Assembly (NCBI GenBank): GCA_025923995.1 | Contig: JAICEW010000004.1 | Span: forward strand, 1 to 56,499 | From: Vicinamibacteria bacterium | GTDB lineage: Bacteria; Acidobacteriota; Vicinamibacteria; Fen-336 | Direction: 5' to 3' | DNA length: 56,499 nucleotides | Shown here: piece after piece, positions 7,563-14,348 of the stretch | Numbering within the stretch: position 1 is the stretch's first letter | How the letters are laid out: every line of letters begins with the position of its first letter | Translations under genes and position numbers: made by a program | Notes under the pieces: generated by a model | What the model saw: the letters and a program-made list of their open reading frames with translations, nothing else | The model's database searches: none | What the model was told of the DNA's origin: nothing

Positions 7563-9499
7563 CGTCCCGCCGCCCGCTCGCGCTCGCGGGCGCGATCGCG
7601 GTGTGCGCGGCCGTCGTCGTGTGGCCGGCGCTGCGGGTGCCGTTCTTCTTCGACGACACCGGGGACATCGTGAACAACCCCGAGATCCGCCAGCTCTGGC
7701 CGCCGCTGTGGCTGACCGCGGGCCCGCCGCACTCGAACGCGCTGGCCGGACGGCCCGTCTCCGCGCTGTCCTTCGCGATCAGCTACGCGGTCTCGGAGCT
7801 CGACCCGGTCGCGCACCACGCCGCGAACCTGCTCCTGCACGTCGGGTGCGCGCTGCTGGTGTTCGGCCTGATGAGGCGGACGCTGGCGCTTCCTCGCGCG
7901 GGCGGTTTCGCGCCGGACGCGGCGTCCGGTCTCGCCGCGGCGGCGGCGCTGCTGTGGTCCATCCATCCGCTCAACACCGAATGCGTCGCGTACGCCATCC
8001 AGCGCACCGAGCAGCTGGGGGCGCTGCTCTTCCTGCTGACGCTGTACGCCGCGGTGCGCGCGCTCGAGAGCCGCACGTGGGCGGCCGTGGCCATCGTCTC
8101 GTGCGCGCTGGGGATGGGCACGAAGGAGGTCATGGTGTCGGCGCCGCTGGCGGTGATCGCTTTCGATCGGGTGTTCCTGGAGCGGCCGGGCGTGCGCGCT
8201 CGCCGCGGCCTCTACGCCGGCCTGGCCGCGACCTGGCTGGTGATGGGCGCGCTGCTCGTCTCCGGCAAGCAGGGCGCCGTCGCCCTGCACGCGAACGACC
8301 CGCTGACGCCGTGGCAGTACCTGTTCACGCAGGGGCGCGTGATCGCGCGCTACCTGCGGCTCGTGCTCTGGCCCAGCCCGCTCGCCATCGCGTACGACTG
8401 GCCGCAGGTCACGCCGGTCGCGCTGGGCCTGCCGTGGTTCCTGCTGGTCGCGGCCCTGTTCGTCGCCACTTCGTGGGCCCTGTGGCGGCGGCTGCCGATC
8501 GGATTCGCCGGCGCCTGCGTGTTCCTGCTGCTCGCGCCGTCGTCGAGCCTGGTGCCGCTGCCGACCGAGATCGCGGCCGAGCGGAGGATGTACCTGCCGA
8601 GCGCGTTCGTGATCGCGGCGCTGGTGGTGCTGGCCTGGAACGGCCTCGCGCGAGTCGTCGACGCGCGCCGGCGCCCGCGTGTCGCGATCGCGAGCCTTGC
8701 CGTGGTCGCCGTTGCGCTTGCGGTCGCCGCGCGCGACCGGCTGGCCGACTACCGCACGCCGCTCGCGATCTGGGAGGACGCCGCGCTCAAGTCGCCGAAT
8801 CACTCGACGATCCGCGGCAACTATGGTCGCGAGCTGGTGCTGGCCGGACGCGCCGCCGAGGCCGTCCCCCACCTGCGCGCCTCGATCGCGATGCGGGGCG
8901 ACCATGCGGCGCCGCACTACCTGCTGGGCGCGGCGCTCCTCAACTCCGGCGAGGCGGGCGGCGCGGTGCCGGCGCTGCGGGAGGCGCTGCGGCTCAAGCC
9001 GGACATGCTCGACGCGCGGTTCGCGCTGGGCCGCGCGCTGGCCGCGTCGGGCGACTGGACCGGCGCGGCGCAGGCGTTCGAAGAGGTCCTGCGTGCCCGG
9101 CCGGACGACGGGGAGACGCGTACCGAGCTGGCCCGGGCGCGCAACAACGAGGCGAGCGCGCTCATGCGCGCGGGCCGCCCCGCGGACGCGGTGCGGCTGC
9201 TCGAGGAGGCCGTGCGGCTCCAGCCCTCGTACGCGCTGGGCCACCTGAACCTGGGCAACGCCAGCGCGGCGGCCGGCCGCTTCGATCGGGCCGTGCCCGC
9301 GTGGCTCGACGCCGTGCGGGCCGCGCCCCAGGACGCGCGCGTGCGCCAGATGGTGCTCGATCGCCTGCGCAGCGTTCCGGAGGCGGGTCGCGCTGCCGTG
9401 TCGGCGGCGCGCAACGATACCGACGCGATCGTGCGCGAGACCGTGAAAGCCGCGGTTGACGCGAAGGCCAAGCCCGCAACGGACCTGCGCGGACGTTGA
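7559..9499 (+). CDS. TMTC-like polytopic membrane protein with C-terminal TPR repeats
   Basis: 646 residues from GTG 7559, chosen because it gives a 4-bp overlap with the upstream gene and an immediate signal-anchor; the open frame extends further upstream inside that gene. The first half (about 10-380) has about ten membrane segments and the features of TMTC/GT-C proteins: an acidic loop motif FFFDDTGDIVNNPEI after the first segment, HPLNTECVAYAIQRTEQLG, and PTEIAAERRMYLPS before the last segments. The second half (about 400-600) contains tetratricopeptide repeats (YGRELVLAGRAAEAVPHLR, ALGRALAASGDWTGAAQAFE, HLNLGNASAAAGRFDRAVPA). Eukaryotic TMTCs are O-mannosyltransferases; the bacterial homologues are mostly uncharacterised. 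Sugar transfer to exported proteins is possible but inferred. Confidence 0.82.
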   Translation: MTSRRPLALAGAIAVCAAVVVWPALRVPFFFDDTGDIVNNPEIRQLWPPLWLTAGPPHSNALAGRPVSALSFAISYAVSELDPVAHHAANLLLHVGCALLVFGLMRRTLALPRAGGFAPDAASGLAAAAALLWSIHPLNTECVAYAIQRTEQLGALLFLLTLYAAVRALESRTWAAVAIVSCALGMGTKEVMVSAPLAVIAFDRVFLERPGVRARRGLYAGLAATWLVMGALLVSGKQGAVALHANDPLTPWQYLFTQGRVIARYLRLVLWPSPLAIAYDWPQVTPVALGLPWFLLVAALFVATSWALWRRLPIGFAGACVFLLLAPSSSLVPLPTEIAAERRMYLPSAFVIAALVVLAWNGLARVVDARRRPRVAIASLAVVAVALAVAARDRLADYRTPLAIWEDAALKSPNHSTIRGNYGRELVLAGRAAEAVPHLRASIAMRGDHAAPHYLLGAALLNSGEAGGAVPALREALRLKPDMLDARFALGRALAASGDWTGAAQAFEEVLRARPDDGETRTELARARNNEASALMRAGRPADAVRLLEEAVRLQPSYALGHLNLGNASAAAGRFDRAVPAWLDAVRAAPQDARVRQMVLDRLRSVPEAGRAAVSAARNDTDAIVRETVKAAVDAKAKPATDLRGR

Positions 9500-9550
9500 G
9501 TGCATCGCACTCAACCGGCCCCGGGACCGGTTGAGTCCAGCCCACTCAAC
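9495..9550. repeat. Alternating inverted repeats (GTTGAGT/ACTCAAC x4), possible terminator or switch
   Basis: Four alternating copies of a heptamer occur: GTTGAGT (9495-9501), ACTCAAC (9509-9515), GTTGAGT (9530-9536) and ACTCAAC (9544-9550). They allow hairpin A (GTTGAGTGC 9495-9503 with GCACTCAAC 9507-9515, loop ATC) or hairpin B (ACTCAACCGG 9509-9518 with CCGGTTGAGT 9527-9536, 8-base loop). A and B share a strand and exclude each other. The element covers the stop codon of the TPR protein (TGA 9497-9499) and lies between convergent genes, so a bidirectional terminator is the plain reading. There is no U-run. Confidence 0.7.
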
Positions 9551-9590
9551 GCTTCCGAGTCCGGTCTCCCTCGTCGCGGAGTGTCTTGCC

Positions 9591-10784
9591 CTACTCCCGC
9601 TTCCGCGGCGGATCGAAGAACGGAAGCGCGGTGACGGTGACGCCCACCCGCTTGCGCTGGTGGTCGATCGTGAAGTCCATGTCGAGGTCGGTGCCCGGCG
9701 CGGACACGTTCGTCGAAACCGTCGCGAGCGCGATCAGCTTCTTGAGCGTCGGCGACCAGGTGCTGCTGGTGGCCTTGCCGACCTGCTGCTCGCCGTCCCA
9801 CACCGGCACCGACAGGCGCGACGCGGTCGCGGGCAGCTGGGGCGGCAGGCCCGCCTCGTCGTGCAGCCGCTCGAGGTCGTCCCAGTCGACCGCGAGCCCC
9901 ACCAGCTGGCGCGCTGGGCCGCGCGCGACCTCGCGGCGCAGCGCGGCCTGGCCGACGAAGGGCGCCTTGTCCAGGTGGACGAGGCGCCCGAGGCCGATCT
10001 CGTACGGCGAGTAGCGCTGCGAGCCGGTGAGCGCCTTCTTCGCGCCGACGTAGTCGACGTCGAGCAGGATGAGGCCCGCCTCGATGCGGGCCATGTCGAG
10101 CGCGAGCAGGCCGATGGGGGTGATGTCCCACGGCGCGCCGGCGGCCATGAGCGCGTCCCAGACCGGCTCGGCGGACGCGGCGTCGACCCAGATCTCGTAG
10201 CCGAGGTCGCCCGTGTAGCCCGTGCGCGAGATCTCGACCGGGACGCCGGCGATGCGCGCGCGCGTCAGCCGGAAATAGCGCAGCGACGCGACGTCCGTGT
10301 CCGCCTCGGCGCAGGCGGCGAGGATGGCGCGGCTGGTCGGTCCCTGCAGCGCGAGCGCGGCGGTCTTCTCCGACACGTCCTCGATGCGCACGTCGAGCCC
10401 GGTCGCGTTCATCGTGATCCAGCGCAGGTTGGGCTCGGCGGCGGTCCAGCGGTACACGTCGTCCCCCAGCCGCTGCACGGTGCCGTCGTCGATGACCTTG
10501 CCTTCCGCGTCGCACCAGTTCGTGTACGCGACCTGGCCGACCTGGACCTTGTTCATGTCGCGCGTGACGACGCGGTCCACCAGCCGGCGCGCGTCGCGGC
10601 CGGACACGCGGTACTTGAAGAGCGGCGAGACGTCGAGCAGGCCCGCGGCCTGGCGGATCGCGTTGTACTCGCGCTCCGGTGTCGTCTCGTAGCTGGTGAC
10701 CGCGAAGTAGCCGGCCCAGTCCTTCCAGCCCAGGTTGTGGTTGAGGGCCGCGGTGCGCGAGTGGAACGGCGTGGGTACCGGCAT
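9591..10784 (-). CDS. GcvT-family (aminomethyltransferase-like) folate-binding protein
   Basis: 397 residues resembling the glycine-cleavage T protein throughout. Family features seen are AGLLDVSPLFKYRVSG near residue 50, the conserved acidic loop GKVIDDGTVQRL, the ALQGPTSR segment, and SRTGYTGDLGYEIW at about residue 210, followed by the C-terminal barrel domain (about 290-390). True GcvT transfers an aminomethyl group to tetrahydrofolate. Here there is no gcvH or gcvP nearby, so it may instead be a DmdA-like or O-demethylase-like member of the family acting on another methyl donor. The ATG at 10784 has no Shine-Dalgarno, but a good -10-like TATCAT sits eight bases upstream. It converges with the TPR membrane protein. 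Confidence 0.88.
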   Translation of the reverse strand: MPVPTPFHSRTAALNHNLGWKDWAGYFAVTSYETTPEREYNAIRQAAGLLDVSPLFKYRVSGRDARRLVDRVVTRDMNKVQVGQVAYTNWCDAEGKVIDDGTVQRLGDDVYRWTAAEPNLRWITMNATGLDVRIEDVSEKTAALALQGPTSRAILAACAEADTDVASLRYFRLTRARIAGVPVEISRTGYTGDLGYEIWVDAASAEPVWDALMAAGAPWDITPIGLLALDMARIEAGLILLDVDYVGAKKALTGSQRYSPYEIGLGRLVHLDKAPFVGQAALRREVARGPARQLVGLAVDWDDLERLHDEAGLPPQLPATASRLSVPVWDGEQQVGKATSSTWSPTLKKLIALATVSTNVSAPGTDLDMDFTIDHQRKRVGVTVTALPFFDPPRKRE

Positions 10785-10792
10785 GGCGGGGG

Positions 10793-10798
10793 ATGATA
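10793..10798 (-). promoter_or_regulatory. Candidate -10 element for the GcvT-like gene (leaderless layout)
   Basis: Read on the minus strand this is TATCAT, five of six bases of the sigma-70 consensus, followed by eight bases and then the ATG at 10784. No convincing -35 lies 17 bases upstream. Because no Shine-Dalgarno precedes the ATG, a leaderless message is the simplest reading. Confidence 0.35.
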
Positions 10799-10836
10799 CC
10801 CCGGCGGCGCGCCCCGAGACAGGTACGGCCGAGGCC

Positions 10837-10865
10837 GGGAGCGGCCCCCGGAATCATCCGCTCCC
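10837..10865. terminator. GC-rich hairpin in the gap after the 187-residue protein gene
   Basis: GGGAGCGG (10837-10844) pairs with CCGCTCCC (10858-10865) around a 13-base loop. It lies 72 bases beyond the stop of the 10938-11501 gene in the direction of transcription, within an otherwise featureless 153-base gap. There is no U-run, so it is only a possible terminator. Confidence 0.3.
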
Positions 10866-10937
10866 GACCCCGTCCTGGCTGCTTAGCCCGCGAAGCCGCC
10901 CGCGCCGGCGTACGTACCTGGCCCGGCCGGCCCCGTC

Positions 10938-11501
10938 CTACTTCTTGTACTTCTTCAGCACCTCGCGCAGCTCGTTCACCGTCCCCATCAGCAGCGCGTT
11001 GAGGTTGTTGCGGCCCTGCTCCCCCGCCAGCACGTACTGGTCGATGTCGATGACGGCGCCCTTCTCCGCGAAGATGCTGTTGAGCTCGTGGTTCACCTTG
11101 ACCTGGCCCATGAGCGGGAACTTCAGGATGTTCTTGATGTCGGTCGCCCACTGGTTCACGAGGTCGTCCGGGTCGGCCAGGTGGTTCTTGACCTCGCCGG
11201 TGATGTACAGGGTCGCCTTCGACCCCACGAGCGCGGCCGAGAGCGCGCCGCTGCCGCTCTTGCGGTCCAGCCGGACGTGCAGCGAATACAGGACCGGGTC
11301 GTTGAGCGTGCGGAAGCGCACGTTCTGGAGGTCGGCGCCGGTGGCGGTCACCTCCACGCCCATGATCTTGCGGGTGAACCCGATGCAGGGCCAGCCCGTG
11401 AGCGAGAGCAGGTAGATCATCTCGCCGATGAAGATCTCGTCCTTGCTCTCGCGGATCTCGCCCTTGTGCTTGAACTTGTTGACCATCCCCAGCAGTGACA
11501 T
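10938..11501 (-). CDS. Unrecognised 187-residue lysine-rich protein
   Basis: 187 residues, no signal peptide and no membrane segment, ending VLKKYKK. It is unusually rich in lysine and isoleucine for this GC-rich region (MSLLGMVNKFKHKGEIRESK at the start), which often goes with high expression and strong conservation. I do not recognise the family. A near-ideal Shine-Dalgarno (AGGAGG, six bases before ATG 11501) fixes the start. The upstream gene ends 9 bp before, so the two form an operon. Predicted cytoplasmic, mixed alpha/beta. It may be a distant relative of its 191-residue neighbour, since both have an EIFIG/DDIFLG-like segment near residue 30, but this is weak. Confidence 0.75.
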   Translation of the reverse strand: MSLLGMVNKFKHKGEIRESKDEIFIGEMIYLLSLTGWPCIGFTRKIMGVEVTATGADLQNVRFRTLNDPVLYSLHVRLDRKSGSGALSAALVGSKATLYITGEVKNHLADPDDLVNQWATDIKNILKFPLMGQVKVNHELNSIFAEKGAVIDIDQYVLAGEQGRNNLNALLMGTVNELREVLKKYKK

Positions 11502-11510
11502 CGCGTCCTC

Positions 11511-12086
11511 CTATGCCAGCTTGAGACGGCCGTCGAGGTACTTGTAGAGCGAGACCTCGCAGCAGTAGATGTGGGACGCGATCTTGTCGTAGTCGGGCTG
11601 CCAGCCGCTGTCGCCCAGGTACTCCTCCAGCCTCCAGATGAGCGGGATCTGGGCGTAGATGTAGCCGGACGACATGTCGGCGTCGAGCGTCACGATGCCG
11701 GGCTCGTCCTGCATCACGAACGCGCTCTTGAACTCCTGCTTGAACGCGCCCCAGAGCTTGCCCAGGTCGCTCACCAGCCGGCCCACGCCGATGGTGACGT
11801 TGGCCTGGTGGCCTTGGGCCTTGGCCGCCATCAGCGTCGGTGTCAGGTGCTGCAGGCGGAACGTCATGCGCGAGCGGTTCGACATGTCCTCGAAGCGCAC
11901 GAAGTGGCTGGTGCCGTCCGACTCCAGGTCGATCAGGCAGCGGCCCAGGCGCACGGCGGAGGAGATCACCGCCCCCAGGAAGATGTCGTCCACGCGGGTC
12001 GCGTGGTCCATCTCCCCGAACATCTTCCAGCTCTTCTGGACGAGGTCGACGAACACGGCTTCGTAGGCTTCGGTCTGCCCGGTCAA
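11511..12086 (-). CDS. Unrecognised 191-residue protein, first gene of a two-gene operon
   Basis: 191 residues from TTG 12086, chosen because GGGGAGG stands five bases upstream; a GTG at 12092 is the in-frame alternative, but it overlaps that Shine-Dalgarno. The open frame continues far upstream, antisense to the sulfatase, and that part is not coding. The protein has no signal peptide, includes a short hydrophobic stretch (FLGAVISSAVRLGRCLI), and ends with an aromatic segment containing HIYCCEVSLYKYL. No known family recognised. It is co-transcribed with the 187-residue protein and diverges from the sulfatase gene. The strong ribosome-binding sites of both genes suggest a well-expressed cytoplasmic pair. 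Confidence 0.72.
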   Translation of the reverse strand: MTGQTEAYEAVFVDLVQKSWKMFGEMDHATRVDDIFLGAVISSAVRLGRCLIDLESDGTSHFVRFEDMSNRSRMTFRLQHLTPTLMAAKAQGHQANVTIGVGRLVSDLGKLWGAFKQEFKSAFVMQDEPGIVTLDADMSSGYIYAQIPLIWRLEEYLGDSGWQPDYDKIASHIYCCEVSLYKYLDGRLKLA

Positions 12087-12169
12087 TGTCACCTCCCCAC
12101 GGACTGGTACGGGCCCTTTGCAAGAGATGAGAGGAGGACCGGCGCCGTTTTGCTCACCCCGCCGGCGGT

Positions 12170-12199
12170 TTGACGCGCGCGGGCGCCGCCTCGCAGAAT
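12170..12199 (+). promoter_or_regulatory. Candidate promoter for the sulfatase operon
   Basis: TTGACG (12170-12175), an 18-base spacer and CAGAAT (12194-12199). The -10 ends seven bases before the TTG start at 12207. There is no usable Shine-Dalgarno, so the transcript may be leaderless. Confidence 0.4.
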
Positions 12200-12206
12200 T
12201 CGAGGG

Positions 12207-14348
12207 TTGCGCGCTCCCCTCGTCCGGCCCGTCGTCACCGCGCTCGTCCTGCTCACGGCGTGCGCCGCGCCCGCCTGCCGGCGAGCGGCCAGGCGACCGA
12301 ACGTCGTCTTGATCACCTTCGACACGACCCGGGCCGACCACCTCGGCTGCTACGGGTACGCCGCCGCCCGCACGCCCGTCGTGGACCGCCTGGCCGCGGA
12401 GGGCGCGCTCTTCGAGAGCGCGTACAGCTCGATCCCGCTGACCGCCCCCTCGCACTCCACGATCCTGACCGGCAAGTACCCCATGGCCCACGGTGTGCGC
12501 GACAACGGCCTGTTCGTGCTGGCACCCGAGCAGCAGACCCTGCCCGAGATCCTCAAGCCGCACGGCTACCGGACCGCGGCGGCGGTGGGCGGGTTCCCGC
12601 TCGTGGCCCGCTACGGCCTGAACCAGGGCTTCGACCTCTACGACGACCGCCTCACGCCGCTCCACGACAGCCCCCTGACCGAGGGGCCGCGGCGCGACGC
12701 GTTCGAGTTCGAGGAGCGCAGCGCGGCGCGGGTGAACGAAGCCGTGTTCGCCTGGCTCGGGGCCGAGCCGCGCGAGCCGTTCTTCCTCTGGGTCCACTAC
12801 TACGACCCGCACCGGCCGAACGCGCCGCCCGTGCCCTACGACCAGCTCTTCGCCGACCAGCCCTACGACGGCGAGATCGCCTACGCCGACGAGAGCCTCG
12901 GCACGCTGCTCGCGCGCCTGGGGAAGGCGCGCGCCTACGACCGCACCCTGGTGGTGCTCACCTCCGACCACGGCGAGGGGCTGGGCGAGCACCAGGAGGC
13001 GACGCACTCGTACCTGCTCTACGAGTCGACGATGCACGTGCCGCTGGTGATGCGCGGACCCGGGGTCAAGGCGGGGCTGCGCGTGCCGGGCCGCGTGCGC
13101 CTCGTCGACGTCGCGCCCACGATCCTCGACCTGCTCGGCGTCCCGATCCCTCCCGACATGCAGGGACGCAGCCTGGAGCCCCTCCTCGGCGGCGGCGCGG
13201 CGCGCGTCGAGCGCACGCACTACGCCGAGACGCTCTCGCCGCGCCTGAGCCAGAACTGGGGCGAGCTGCGCGCGCTCTACGAGGGGCCGATCAAGTACAT
13301 CCACGGGCCCAAGCCGGAGCTCTACGACCTGGCGTCCGACCCGCGCGAGCTCCGGAACCTCGTCGCGGAGCGGCCGCAGGAGGCGGAGCGCATGCGCGCC
13401 CAGCTCGCGGAGTTCCTGCGGAGGAACAGCCCGCCCGGGGGCAGCCGCATGTCGCCGGTCGATGCCGACACCCGCGCCCGGCTGGAGGCGCTCGGCTACC
13501 TGGCCGCGGGCGCGGGCGAAGGGCAGGAGATCCGCGAGGAGCTGCGCGGCGACGGCATCGCGCCCCAGGACCGGGCGCAGGACGTGAGCCTGATCGGCCT
13601 GGCGCGCTCGCTCAGCTACCAGGGAAACTACTGGGGCGCGCGCGACATCGTGCTGAGGCTGCTGGTGGGCGCGCCCAACGACCCCTTCTACCTGGAGATG
13701 CTGGCGGCGGCGGAGCTGAACCTCGGACGGCTGGACGAGTCGCTCCAAGCGGTCGAGAAGCTGCTCGCCCTGGGGCCGGGCAGCAACCGCTCGGCGGAGA
13801 GGCTGCTCCTGCAGATCGGCGTGCGCAAGCGGGGCGAGGGCGATCGCGCCGCGGGCCTCCGCCTGATCCGCCGCAGCCTGGAGCTGGAGCCGACCGCGGA
13901 GAGCTACTACCTCCTCGCCGCCCTGGAGGGGCAGGAGGGACGGACGGCCGAGCAGAAGTCCCTGCTCGAGCGGGCGCTGGGGCTCGACCCCAGGTACGGT
14001 CCGGCCCGCCTGGACCTGGCGGCCCGGCTGGCGCAGGAGGGGCGTCGCGACCAGGCGAAGGCCGAGATGGAGCGCCTCATCGCCGACCATCCCTACTACG
14101 CGAAGGCCCACTACAACTACGGCGCGTTCCTCTTCGAACAAGGCGACGCCGCCAGCGCCCTGGCGCGCTTCGACCGGGCGATCGCGCTCGACCCGGACTA
14201 CGTCAAGGCGCGCCTGGCCGCGATCGCGGCCCGCCTGGCCCTCGGCCGGCGCGACGAGGCCCGCAAGGGGCTGGCGGAGCTGCAGGCGCGGGCCCCTGCG
14301 AGCGCCGAAGCGGAGCAGGCGCGCCGGCTGGTGGAGAATCCCTCATGA
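12207..14348 (+). CDS. Sulfatase-superfamily lipoprotein with C-terminal TPR repeats
   Basis: 713 residues. Residues 1-24 are a lipoprotein signal (lipobox LTAC, Cys19). An alkaline-phosphatase/sulfatase domain follows (about 30-400): metal site NVVLITFDTTRADH, then PLTAPSHSTILTG, TSDHGEGLGEHQEATH and a closing DLASDPRELRNL segment. The nucleophile position that is Cys or Ser in classical sulfatases is Thr79, and the following arginine is His83. This is closer to phospho- or phosphoethanolamine-transferring members, so sulfate-ester hydrolysis is not assured. The C-terminal third (about 470-710) is a set of TPR repeats. Start is a TTG without Shine-Dalgarno. It overlaps the next gene by 4 bp (ATGA). 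Expected location: outer leaflet of the inner membrane or the periplasm. Confidence 0.85.
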   Translation: MRAPLVRPVVTALVLLTACAAPACRRAARRPNVVLITFDTTRADHLGCYGYAAARTPVVDRLAAEGALFESAYSSIPLTAPSHSTILTGKYPMAHGVRDNGLFVLAPEQQTLPEILKPHGYRTAAAVGGFPLVARYGLNQGFDLYDDRLTPLHDSPLTEGPRRDAFEFEERSAARVNEAVFAWLGAEPREPFFLWVHYYDPHRPNAPPVPYDQLFADQPYDGEIAYADESLGTLLARLGKARAYDRTLVVLTSDHGEGLGEHQEATHSYLLYESTMHVPLVMRGPGVKAGLRVPGRVRLVDVAPTILDLLGVPIPPDMQGRSLEPLLGGGAARVERTHYAETLSPRLSQNWGELRALYEGPIKYIHGPKPELYDLASDPRELRNLVAERPQEAERMRAQLAEFLRRNSPPGGSRMSPVDADTRARLEALGYLAAGAGEGQEIREELRGDGIAPQDRAQDVSLIGLARSLSYQGNYWGARDIVLRLLVGAPNDPFYLEMLAAAELNLGRLDESLQAVEKLLALGPGSNRSAERLLLQIGVRKRGEGDRAAGLRLIRRSLELEPTAESYYLLAALEGQEGRTAEQKSLLERALGLDPRYGPARLDLAARLAQEGRRDQAKAEMERLIADHPYYAKAHYNYGAFLFEQGDAASALARFDRAIALDPDYVKARLAAIAARLALGRRDEARKGLAELQARAPASAEAEQARRLVENPS

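Noticed and set aside
12093-14141. N-terminal extension of the 191-residue protein across the sulfatase gene
   Set aside because: The extension is antisense to a well-supported sulfatase and lacks protein-like composition. GGGGAGG and TTG 12086 give a better start.
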